Assembly (NCBI GenBank): GCA_903907865.1
Contig: CAIVPR010000036.1
Span: forward strand, 1-56,047
DNA: 56,047 nt
Direction: 5' to 3'
Origin: an uncultured Acidobacteriia bacterium
Lineage (GTDB): Bacteria; Acidobacteriota; Terriglobia; Bryobacterales; Bryobacteraceae
Shown here: positions 24,822 through 31,755 of the stretch, piece after piece
Position numbering within the stretch: the stretch's first letter is position 1
How the letters are laid out: each line of letters opens with the position of its first letter
Translations under genes and position numbers: made by a program
The notes under the pieces: model-generated
Databases searched by the model: none
The model's input: only the letters and a program-made list of their open reading frames with translations
What the model was told of the DNA's origin: nothing

Positions 24822-25512
24822 CCTCGCGATCGCGCTGGCGGTTTCCATCCTCCAAGCGGCGGACGTGTCGGGGACCGTGCAAATCCGCGATTCCCGGAAC
24901 GGCAAGGCCGCCAAGCGCAAAGACTTTTCCGGTGCCGTGATCTCCTTGAAGCCCGTCGGACAGCCGTCGCCGGCACCCCCGGCCAAACACGCCGTGATGG
25001 AGCAGCGCACCAAGACCTTCACCCCGCACGTGCTTCCCGTGGTGGCGGGAACGGCCATCGACTTCCCTAACTTCGACCCGATCTTCCACAACGCCTTTTC
25101 CCGCTTCAGCGGCCAGGTGTTCGATGTGGGACTGTACCCGCCGGGGACTTCGCGCACCGTCCGTTTCACCCGCACCGGGGCCGTGCGCGTGTTTTGCAAC
25201 ATCCATTCGGACATGACGGCCGTGATCCTGGTGCTGAACACGCAGTACTTCACCACTACGGTCAAGGACGGCGGCTTCCACCTCGACGTACCGCCGGGCA
25301 ACTACGATCTGGCGGTCTTCCACGAACGGGCTACGGACGAGATCTTGCAGGGCCTGTCACAACGGGTGGTGGTGGGGGGAGACGGCATCAAGCTGGCCCC
25401 GATCACCATTTCCGAGGCGGGCTATCTGCTTGCGCCCCACAAGAACAAGTACGGGCAGGAGTACGGACCTCCGCCGGACGACAAGGTTCTCTATCCGGGT
25501 GTTAGGAACTAG
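24793..25512 (+). CDS. Exported cupredoxin-like protein (type 1 copper site)
   Basis: A 239-residue protein with signal peptide (about 1-22, ILQAADVSG) and a plastocyanin/azurin-like fold. The full type 1 copper ligand set is visible: His99 in DPIFHNAFS, Cys135 and His138 in FCNIHSDM, and Met141. A second part (about 145-239) looks like a carboxypeptidase-regulatory/transthyretin-like strand set (YFTTTVKDGGFHLDVPPGNYDLAVFHE). Proteins of this look are often labelled methylamine utilization proteins, but no methylamine genes are here. It overlaps the barrel gene by 29 bases and precedes the histidine kinase by four, so it may be the sensor's periplasmic partner. Confidence 0.8.
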   Translation: MTWRSLTFSSLAIALAVSILQAADVSGTVQIRDSRNGKAAKRKDFSGAVISLKPVGQPSPAPPAKHAVMEQRTKTFTPHVLPVVAGTAIDFPNFDPIFHNAFSRFSGQVFDVGLYPPGTSRTVRFTRTGAVRVFCNIHSDMTAVILVLNTQYFTTTVKDGGFHLDVPPGNYDLAVFHERATDEILQGLSQRVVVGGDGIKLAPITISEAGYLLAPHKNKYGQEYGPPPDDKVLYPGVRN

Positions 25513-25516
25513 CGCG

Positions 25517-27238
25517 ATGAACCGGCTCGCGCGCCCTTCCCTGCTCTGGAAAATCGGCCTCTCAACGTCGATTGCGATCACGCTGCTGCTTGCGATCGCC
25601 GGGTATTTCGTGCAGGAGCGCACGCGGACGCAGCTCGCGGAGAACCTCGAAACCCAGCTGCGCGGCAATTTCAAGGCCTACGAGTCGCTGTGGAGCGCCC
25701 GGGCGGATTGGCTGCGGTCGCTGAGCCAAGTGCTGAGCGGCATGTCGGACGTCCGTGCGGCATTCCAGACGAACGACAAGGCCACGATCCGCGATGCGGC
25801 GGGGGAGATCTGGAAGCGGGTGTCGCGGTCCAGCGCGATCTTCCTTGTGACGGATCCGCATGGCGAGGTGATCGCGTCTCTCGGGGGCCAGTTCGCGTCG
25901 CGTCGGCGGCTGGACGTGGTCCGCGACGCCCTGCCGCATTTTCCCGAACAATCCGCAGGCTTCGCGCTCCAGGACGACGGGCTGTATGAATTTGTGGTCA
26001 CGCCGGTCTACGTGCAAGTCCAGACGGGTCCCGAACTGCTCAACGTGCTGGTGACGGGCTTTCCGGTGGACCAGGATGTCGCGGCGGACCTGCGTGAACG
26101 CACCGGGGGCAGCGATTTCGTGTTCCTGGCGATGGGTCGCGCCGTTTCCTCCACCCTGAAGCCGGAAGAGACGGCCAGGCTGGCCCGCGAATACCGGCGG
26201 GGCACGGGGTTGCAGCGGATTCGGCTCTCGGGCCGCGAATTCGCCGTCCTCGGGACCCCACTGCATGATATTTCGGGGGCACCGGCGGGCGACCTGCTGA
26301 TCGTGCACAACTTCGACGCCATCACACGCGACCTCAACTCGCTGCAAAACCAGTTGGTGGTGATCTGGGCGGCCGCTGTGATCGCGGGGCTGGCGCTGAG
26401 CCTGTACCTAGCGGGCCGGATCCTCAAGCCGATCGGCCAGTTGGACCGGGCCGCAACCCTGATCGGCCGCCAGCAGTACGACACCCGGGTGCCTGACAGC
26501 GGCAACGACGAGCTGGGGCGATTGGCGCGCACCTTCAACGACATGTGCCTGTCGATCCAGTCGGCCCGCGATGAACTGATCCGGCAGGAGCGCATCGCGA
26601 CCATCGGGCGACTGTCCAGTTCCATCGTCCACGATCTGCGGAATCCGCTCGCGTCCATCTATGGGGGCGCGGAGATGATGATGGACGGCGACCTGAGCCA
26701 AGGGCAGTTGCAGCGGCTGGCGGGGAATATTTACCGGTCGTCAAGGGTGATCAAGGACATGCTGCAGCAGTTGGTGGACGTATCCCGCGGGCGCATGCAG
26801 GCTCCGGAATGCTGCAACCTGGCCGAGGTGGTGGGGGCGGCGGTGGATTCGCAGATCGCGGCGGCGGAAACGCAAGGAGTCGACATCCAATGTTCGGTGG
26901 ACGCGTCGATTGAGATCCCGCTGGAGCCCGGGCGGATGGAGCGCGTGTTCGTGAATCTGATCGCGAATGCGGTGGAGGCGATGCCGGAGGGCGGGGAGAT
27001 TCGGATTTCGGCCGAGCGCGGGGAATCAACGGTCGAGGTTCGGGTGGATGACACGGGACCCGGGATTCCGACGCCGGTGCGGGAACGGTTGTTCCAGCCG
27101 TTTGTGACGTCGGGGAAGAACGGGTTGGGGTTGGGGCTGGCGCTCTCGCGGCAGACGGTGCTGGACCATGGGGGCGATTTGTGGATCGCGGATGACGCTG
27201 GTCCGGGGGCGCATTTCCGGTTGCGGCTACCGGGGTAG
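25517..27238 (+). CDS. Membrane sensor histidine kinase
   Basis: A 573-residue kinase. A first membrane segment (about 11-32), a periplasmic sensor of about 245 residues of the Cache/CHASE type (AIFLVTDPHGEVIASLGGQF), a second membrane segment (about 279-300), a HAMP domain (to about 355), HisKA with phosphoacceptor His372 in SSIVHDLRNPL, and the ATPase with NLIANAVEAMPEGG, DDTGPGIP and GLGLGLALSRQ. The ATG at 25517 lies four bases after the cupredoxin stop; upstream codons in the same frame are cupredoxin sequence read out of phase. It is the last gene of the operon and the natural partner of both response regulators. Confidence 0.94.
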   Translation: MNRLARPSLLWKIGLSTSIAITLLLAIAGYFVQERTRTQLAENLETQLRGNFKAYESLWSARADWLRSLSQVLSGMSDVRAAFQTNDKATIRDAAGEIWKRVSRSSAIFLVTDPHGEVIASLGGQFASRRRLDVVRDALPHFPEQSAGFALQDDGLYEFVVTPVYVQVQTGPELLNVLVTGFPVDQDVAADLRERTGGSDFVFLAMGRAVSSTLKPEETARLAREYRRGTGLQRIRLSGREFAVLGTPLHDISGAPAGDLLIVHNFDAITRDLNSLQNQLVVIWAAAVIAGLALSLYLAGRILKPIGQLDRAATLIGRQQYDTRVPDSGNDELGRLARTFNDMCLSIQSARDELIRQERIATIGRLSSSIVHDLRNPLASIYGGAEMMMDGDLSQGQLQRLAGNIYRSSRVIKDMLQQLVDVSRGRMQAPECCNLAEVVGAAVDSQIAAAETQGVDIQCSVDASIEIPLEPGRMERVFVNLIANAVEAMPEGGEIRISAERGESTVEVRVDDTGPGIPTPVRERLFQPFVTSGKNGLGLGLALSRQTVLDHGGDLWIADDAGPGAHFRLRLPG

Positions 27239-27257
27239 TGCAAGGCTAGAAGAAAGG

Positions 27258-27387
27258 CGGTTCGCGCAAAGCTCGCCAAGGCAGACGCGGAGCTCGCCAA
27301 GAAACACCAGAGAGACGCTGCAGGGCCAACCGGCCGTGGTTCTTTGCGGCCCTTGCGGTTCCCACTTGGCGAGCTTTGCGCGAACCG
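27258..27387. repeat. Long inverted repeat upstream of the GxxExxY gene
   Basis: A perfect 23-bp arm (27258-27280, beginning CGGTTCGCGC and ending GCTCGCCAAG) is repeated in reverse complement at 27365-27387. The 84 bases between contain AGCTCGCCAAG a second time (27291-27301) and a smaller nested stem (GCAGGGCC with GGCCCTTGC). The right arm ends 18 bases before the ATG of the next gene. Confidence 0.8.
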
Positions 27388-27405
27388 TTCTCAGACGGAT
27401 TCTCC

Positions 27406-27789
27406 ATGACAGAAAACGCCATAGCCAAAGAAATTGTTGACGCGGCCTACCACCTGCACGTCCGACTCGGTCCCGGCCTTTTGGAATCGGCCTACGAAAC
27501 CATCTTGGAGTACGAACTCGGCAAGCGGGGCCTCGGCGTCGTTCGACAGCCGGTCGTTGCCGTAAACTACGATTCCATCACCGTAGAGTCAGCCTTCCGC
27601 GCCGATCTGATCGTTGAGGGCAAAGTGATTGTAGAGGTCAAGTCCCTCGAAACCGTGCTCCCGGTTCACAAGAAGCAACTCACTACCTATTTGAAGCTCA
27701 CCGGCCTTCACCTAGGCCTACTCATCAACTTCAACGTCGTGCTCCTAAAGAACGGAATAACGAGGCTCGTGAACGGCCTCGACGAGTAG
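27406..27789 (+). CDS. GxxExxY protein (PD-(D/E)xK-like)
   Basis: A 127-residue protein of the GxxExxY family (TIGR04256). The name-giving motif is Gly24-Glu27-Tyr30 in LGPGLLESAYE. A nuclease-like core is seen: Asp67 in RADLIV, then Glu77 and Lys79 in IVEVKS, followed by QLTTYLKLTG, as in the PD-(D/E)xK superfamily. The cellular role of the family is unknown. A single gene, preceded by a striking inverted repeat. No strong ribosome site is seen, and ten more codons upstream are open but start inside the repeat. Confidence 0.9.
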   Translation: MTENAIAKEIVDAAYHLHVRLGPGLLESAYETILEYELGKRGLGVVRQPVVAVNYDSITVESAFRADLIVEGKVIVEVKSLETVLPVHKKQLTTYLKLTGLHLGLLINFNVVLLKNGITRLVNGLDE

Positions 27790-27808
27790 CGACGTCGGGG
27801 CTGAAAAG

Positions 27809-29500
27809 TTATTGTCCTCGGAAATCCTTCCGCAGAAACCCAAAATCGCACCCCTCGTCCGCCTGGTTCACATGCTCCAGGAACAACCACCCGTACCCGC
27901 GTTCATAGTGCGGCTTGTGCGCCGGACATTCCGCCAACCGCCGGGCGATCTCCTCCTCCGGCACATGCAGAGTGATCTTCCGCCCCGCCGTGTCCAGTTC
28001 GATCTCGTCACCCGTCCGCACCGCCGCCAATGGTCCGCCCGCGGCCGACTCCGGTGCCGTATGCAGCACCACCGTTCCGAAACTGGTCCCGCTCATGCGC
28101 GCGTCGCTGATCCGCACCATGTCGTTGACGCCTTGGTCCAGCAGCACCCGCGGCATCGGGATCTGCCCCCATTCCGGGAACCCCGGCGCGCCCTTCGGAC
28201 CGCAGTTCTTCATCACCAGCACCGTGTCCTTGGTCACGGGCAAGTCCAGCGAATCGATCACCGCGTGCATTTCCTGGTAGGTTTCGAACACGAACGCCGG
28301 ACCCCGGTGCTGCAGCAGGTGCGGCGACGCCGCCGTATGCTTGATCACCGCGCCCCTCGGCGCGAGGTTCCCGCCCAGCACCACCGTGCCGCCTTCGGTC
28401 GAAATCGGATCCGCCGCCGTCCGGATCACATCCCGGTTCCAGCACTGCGCGCCTTCCACGTTCTGCCGCACGGTCTTGCCGTTCGCCGTCACCGCGTCGG
28501 CATGGAGCAGGGGCAGCACCTCGTTCATCACCACCTGGATGCCGCCCGCCGCGAACAAATCCTCCATCAGGTACTGCCCCGACGGCTTCACGTTCACGAT
28601 GCACGGCGTCCGGCGCGAAATCCGGTCGAACTCGTCCAGCTTGAGGTCGATGCCGAGCCGCCCCGCGATCGCCAGCAGGTGCACTACCGCGTTCGTGGAC
28701 CCGCCGATCGCCATGTTCACCGTGATCGCGTTCTCGATCGCCTCGCGCGTCATGATGTCGGATGGCTTCAGCCCTTCGCGCACCATCTCGACCATCCGCT
28801 TGCCGGACTCCTCGGCCAGCGTCAGCCGCCGCGAATCGGGAGCCGGAATCGCCGCGCAACCGGGCAGCGTCATGCCGAGCGCCTCGGCCACCGACGCCAT
28901 CGTGCTCGCCGTGCCCATCACCGTGCAATGGCCCGCCGACCGCGCCAGTCCGCCTTCAATCTCGCAAAGTTCGCCCTCGGTCAGCCGACCACCTCTATAG
29001 AGGTCGAATAGCTTGCGCCCGTCCGTGCCCGCGCCCAGCTTGCGGTCGCGCCATTGCCCGCTCAGCATCGGACCGCCTGTCACCACGATGGCGGGGATGT
29101 CGGCGCTCGCCGCGCCCATGATCTGCGCCGGGGTGGTCTTGTCGCAGCCGCACAGAAGGACCACTCCATCCACCGGGTTGGCCCGGATCGACTCCTCCAC
29201 GTCCATCGCCATCAGGTTGCGGAAGAGCATCGACGTGGGCTTCATGAACATCTCGCCCAAGGAAATCGTGGGGAATTCGAGCGGGAAACCGCCCGCCCGC
29301 CACACGCCGCGCTTCACCGCCTCCGCCACGCCCTTCAAATGCGCGTTGCAATTATTCAACTCGCTCCAGGAATTGCAGATCCCGATCACCGGCCTGTTGT
29401 CGAAAACATCCGCCGTGAACCCCTCGGAACGCAGCCATGCCCGCCGCGAAAAGTTGTAATATTCCTTGCCCGACCACCAGCTCTGACTACGTAGCGCCAT
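27809..29500 (-). CDS. IlvD/Edd family dehydratase, probably for sugar acids
   Basis: A 563-residue iron-sulfur dehydratase. Cluster cysteines are visible: Cys51 in SWSELNNCNAHL, Cys117/Cys119 in LLCGCDKTTPA and one in SAGHCTVMGTAST (about 191). The N-terminal pattern SWWSGKEYYNFSRRAWLRSEGF and GGFPLEFPTISLGE point to the aldonate branch (arabinonate/xylonate/fuconate-type dehydratases) rather than to true dihydroxy-acid dehydratase, so the substrate is left open and no symbol is given. The ATG at 29500 has GGAGGGG upstream; the longer frame to 29584 is rejected. It is divergent from the PHP gene. Confidence 0.85.
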   Translation of the reverse strand: MALRSQSWWSGKEYYNFSRRAWLRSEGFTADVFDNRPVIGICNSWSELNNCNAHLKGVAEAVKRGVWRAGGFPLEFPTISLGEMFMKPTSMLFRNLMAMDVEESIRANPVDGVVLLCGCDKTTPAQIMGAASADIPAIVVTGGPMLSGQWRDRKLGAGTDGRKLFDLYRGGRLTEGELCEIEGGLARSAGHCTVMGTASTMASVAEALGMTLPGCAAIPAPDSRRLTLAEESGKRMVEMVREGLKPSDIMTREAIENAITVNMAIGGSTNAVVHLLAIAGRLGIDLKLDEFDRISRRTPCIVNVKPSGQYLMEDLFAAGGIQVVMNEVLPLLHADAVTANGKTVRQNVEGAQCWNRDVIRTAADPISTEGGTVVLGGNLAPRGAVIKHTAASPHLLQHRGPAFVFETYQEMHAVIDSLDLPVTKDTVLVMKNCGPKGAPGFPEWGQIPMPRVLLDQGVNDMVRISDARMSGTSFGTVVLHTAPESAAGGPLAAVRTGDEIELDTAGRKITLHVPEEEIARRLAECPAHKPHYERGYGWLFLEHVNQADEGCDFGFLRKDFRGQ

Positions 29501-29588
29501 CGATTCCGTCCCCTCCCAGAATACTCCCCGCACATACCTTACCAGGCAACATTCGGCTTCACAATTGTTTCGCGCATCAATCACCCAT

Positions 29589-29611
29589 TTGTAACGGGGA
29601 AAGTTTTACAA
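29589..29611. promoter_or_regulatory. Inverted repeat TTGTAA-N11-TTACAA before the PHP gene
   Basis: TTGTAA (29589-29594) and TTACAA (29606-29611) are perfect inverted half sites, eight bases before the ATG at 29619. Near-identical arrangements lie upstream of the macroglobulin gene and of the TonB receptor gene. Confidence 0.35.
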
Positions 29612-29618
29612 CCAATAC

Positions 29619-30479
29619 ATGAGGTGCGACCTCCACGTCCATACCAAGCACTCCGGCATGTGCAACGTCCCCGTGCTCTCCCGCGTTTGCCGGGAGTCGT
29701 ACAACGACGCGCTCGAAGTCTACGAGACCTCGAAGCGCCGCGGCATGGACCTGGTGACCATCACGGACCACGATTCCATCGGAGCCGTCGAGGAACTTCG
29801 GAGATTCCCCGACTTCTTCCTCAGTGAGGAAGTGACCTGTACGACACCGAGCGGCACGGAGATGCACGCCGGTGTCTATGGAATCGACGAACGCGACCAC
29901 ATCGAACTGCAGCGCCGCCGGACCGACATCGAAAGCTTCCTCGCCTACGCGTCCGAACGCAGACTGTTCGTGACCGTAAACCACCTCTATTCCAGCCTGA
30001 CCGGGAATCGAACGGACAACGATTTTGAACTGTTCGCCTCGGCCTTCCACGGCGTCGAAACGCTGAACGGCCAGATGCTGGCCACGGCGAACCGCATGGC
30101 ATCCGAGTTTGCCGCCCGCTATCGGAAGCCGGCCATCGGCGGCAGCGACGCGCATTCGATGGCGTCAGTCGGACGGACTTACACCCAAGTCAAGGGTGCA
30201 ACCAACGTACAGGAATATCTGGCGGGACTGGCCGCTGGACACACGCTGCCGGGCGGTGAATCGGGCAACTACTTCAAGCTGACGAGCGCCGTGCTTGCGA
30301 TTGGACGCCATTTCATCACCGAGAAGCCGTGGATGCTGCCGCTGTCGGTTCTTTTCGCCGCCGTCCCGCCCATCATCGTCTTCAACTACCTCAAGGAATA
30401 CACCTTCGCGATGCACTGGGGCACCAAGCACCGTGCCGCGAACGCACTCCCGGCGGTGGGAATGGAGATGCTTCCGTGA
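29619..30479 (+). CDS. PHP-domain phosphoesterase with C-terminal membrane segment
   Basis: A 286-residue protein with a PHP metal-dependent phosphoesterase domain (about 1-215). Metal-site residues include Asp4, His6 and His8 (CDLHVHT), the TDHDS motif, EVTC and the GGSDAHS motif. One likely membrane segment lies near 240-258 (PWMLPLSVLFAAVPPIIVF), followed by about 25 residues. The substrate is unknown. Its stop overlaps the GTG start of the PAP2 gene (GTGA), suggesting that the two phosphohydrolases act together, possibly on a membrane substrate; that is inference. Confidence 0.85.
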   Translation: MRCDLHVHTKHSGMCNVPVLSRVCRESYNDALEVYETSKRRGMDLVTITDHDSIGAVEELRRFPDFFLSEEVTCTTPSGTEMHAGVYGIDERDHIELQRRRTDIESFLAYASERRLFVTVNHLYSSLTGNRTDNDFELFASAFHGVETLNGQMLATANRMASEFAARYRKPAIGGSDAHSMASVGRTYTQVKGATNVQEYLAGLAAGHTLPGGESGNYFKLTSAVLAIGRHFITEKPWMLPLSVLFAAVPPIIVFNYLKEYTFAMHWGTKHRAANALPAVGMEMLP

Positions 30480-31009
30480 CCCTGGCCCGCGCCAAATCGA
30501 CGCTTTCCATGCCGGATCACACGGTGATGCGCCGCGTGAACCGCTGGCGCGCGCCGCGTTGGTTCCGCACGTGGATGATGCTCGCGACCCGCGCCGGCGA
30601 CGGCTGGTTGTGGGCCCTGATCGGCATCGCCGTAATGCTCTCGCCCGCGCCGACCCGCTTCCGCGCCGTCGAATCCGCCGCGTGCGCAGTGACTGGTGGG
30701 GTTGTCCTGTTCCTCAAGGTGAAGAAAGTGTTCTGCAGGCTGCGTCCGCGCGACATCGAGCCGCATTGCTGGGCGCATATTGTCACGCGCGACAAGTTCT
30801 CGTTCCCGTCGGGCCATTCGACCACCGCGTTTGCAGTGGCGCTGTCCCTCGGGTCGTTCTACCCCGAAGCTATGCCCGTACTTCTGATTCTGGCCACCAA
30901 TGTGGCCGTCTCCAGGGTTATTGTCGGCATGCACTTCTTGAGCGATGTGCTGGTTGGATCCGGCATCGGGTCCCTGCTTGGCTACATCGCCTACCGGTTC
31001 GCCGTCTGA
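30476..31009 (+). CDS. PAP2-family membrane phosphatase
   Basis: A 177-residue membrane protein with the three PAP2 motifs: KKVFCRLRP (Kx6RP), FSFPSGHSTTAF (PSGH) and SRVIVGMHFLSD (SRx5Hx3D), with the catalytic His in the last two. About four to five hydrophobic helices are present. Family members remove phosphate from lipid phosphates or undecaprenyl pyrophosphate. The GTG start overlaps the PHP stop; an ATG 11 codons later is the alternative. The small size fits the bacterial core family. Confidence 0.9.
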   Translation: MTLARAKSTLSMPDHTVMRRVNRWRAPRWFRTWMMLATRAGDGWLWALIGIAVMLSPAPTRFRAVESAACAVTGGVVLFLKVKKVFCRLRPRDIEPHCWAHIVTRDKFSFPSGHSTTAFAVALSLGSFYPEAMPVLLILATNVAVSRVIVGMHFLSDVLVGSGIGSLLGYIAYRFAV

Positions 31010-31060
31010 GAGACGCCGGGCACATGTCCCGGGTAGCTCGGATGGTGCTGGCGCAAAGAC

Positions 31061-31085
31061 GGGAGCCCCCAACCACGGGGCTCCC
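31061..31085. terminator. Hairpin after the PAP2 gene
   Basis: GGGAGCCCC (31061-31069) pairs perfectly with GGGGCTCCC (31077-31085) around a 7-base loop. It lies about 50 bases after the PAP2 stop. A T run is absent (ACTTAG follows), so termination is probable but not certain. Confidence 0.5.
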
Positions 31086-31126
31086 TACTTAGCCCGCTGC
31101 GCCTCCGTAACGGCAACTTTGGCTGA

Positions 31127-31704
31127 AACAGATTGCCTCCCCGGCTCTGGCGGGCACCATCACCGAAAACGTCACTTGGAGCAGCCTCAGCTTGTCCCCC
31201 CCAATGACGCAACCAACTATGCCAGCAATGCCATCCCCTGCTTCGGCAGCGCAGGCGCACCTGCCGGCCCCACGCTGATCGGCGTGACACTGCAAGTGGT
31301 ACTGACCGATACCGCGTCAGCCCTCTCATGCTTCAATTCGAGTCCTGGTAGTCAGACTGCGAAGAGCACCGTTTCCGTTTTTTCGACATCGGGGATTCGG
31401 CCAACAGCAGCGATGGCACCGCGCTCAACGCCGTTGTTACGGTAACGAATTCACCATCCTAACTACTGGGTTTCAGACCCTACCGAGCGGGCTCACCGAC
31501 TATAGTGGCGTCCCCCAGCACGCCACCGCGGACACCGGCATAATAAACGGCACGACGGCTTCGTATGCGGGGACGGGCACCGTGATCTACACCTACTCCG
31601 ATCCCGTTTCCTCCTCGACACCGGAACCGGCTTACGCCTTCCGCTTGGGCGGCGGCCTGCGGGCTGTCGTGGCAGCCGGACGCAAGAAGCTCGCCCGCAA
31701 CTAA
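31127..31704 (+). pseudogene. PEP-CTERM protein with three frame breaks
   Basis: Four consecutive frames join into one coherent protein: SPALAGTITENVTWSSLSLS, then NDATNYASNAIPCFGSAG...STVSVF, then DIGDSANSSDGTALNAVV, then NEFTILTTGFQTLPSG...SSTPEPAYAFRLGGGLRAVVAAGRKKLARN. The end is a PEP-CTERM signal, and the middle looks like choice-of-anchor proteins. Each break needs one extra base: at the C7 run (31196-31202), the T6 run (31378-31383) and near GG (about 31434). A start codon and full signal peptide could not be found; only PALA-G remains. Either a decayed gene or homopolymer deletions in the sequence. Confidence 0.7.
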
Positions 31705-31710
31705 CCCCTC

Positions 31711-31740
31711 GGGGCGCTGGTCCACCCGGTCCCGCGCCCC
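31711..31740. terminator. Hairpin between two convergent gene ends
   Basis: GGGGCGC (31711-31717) and GCGCCCC (31734-31740) form a perfect stem with a 16-base loop, in the 50-base gap between the PEP-CTERM remnant (plus) and pbpC (minus). No T run. Confidence 0.4.
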
Positions 31741-31755
31741 ATCCCCCCTACCAAC

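Noticed and set aside
27809-29500. Biosynthetic ilvD completing the ilv operon genes
   Set aside because: The N-terminal text and overall pattern resemble aldonate dehydratases of the IlvD/Edd family, and the gene is 21 kb away from the operon.
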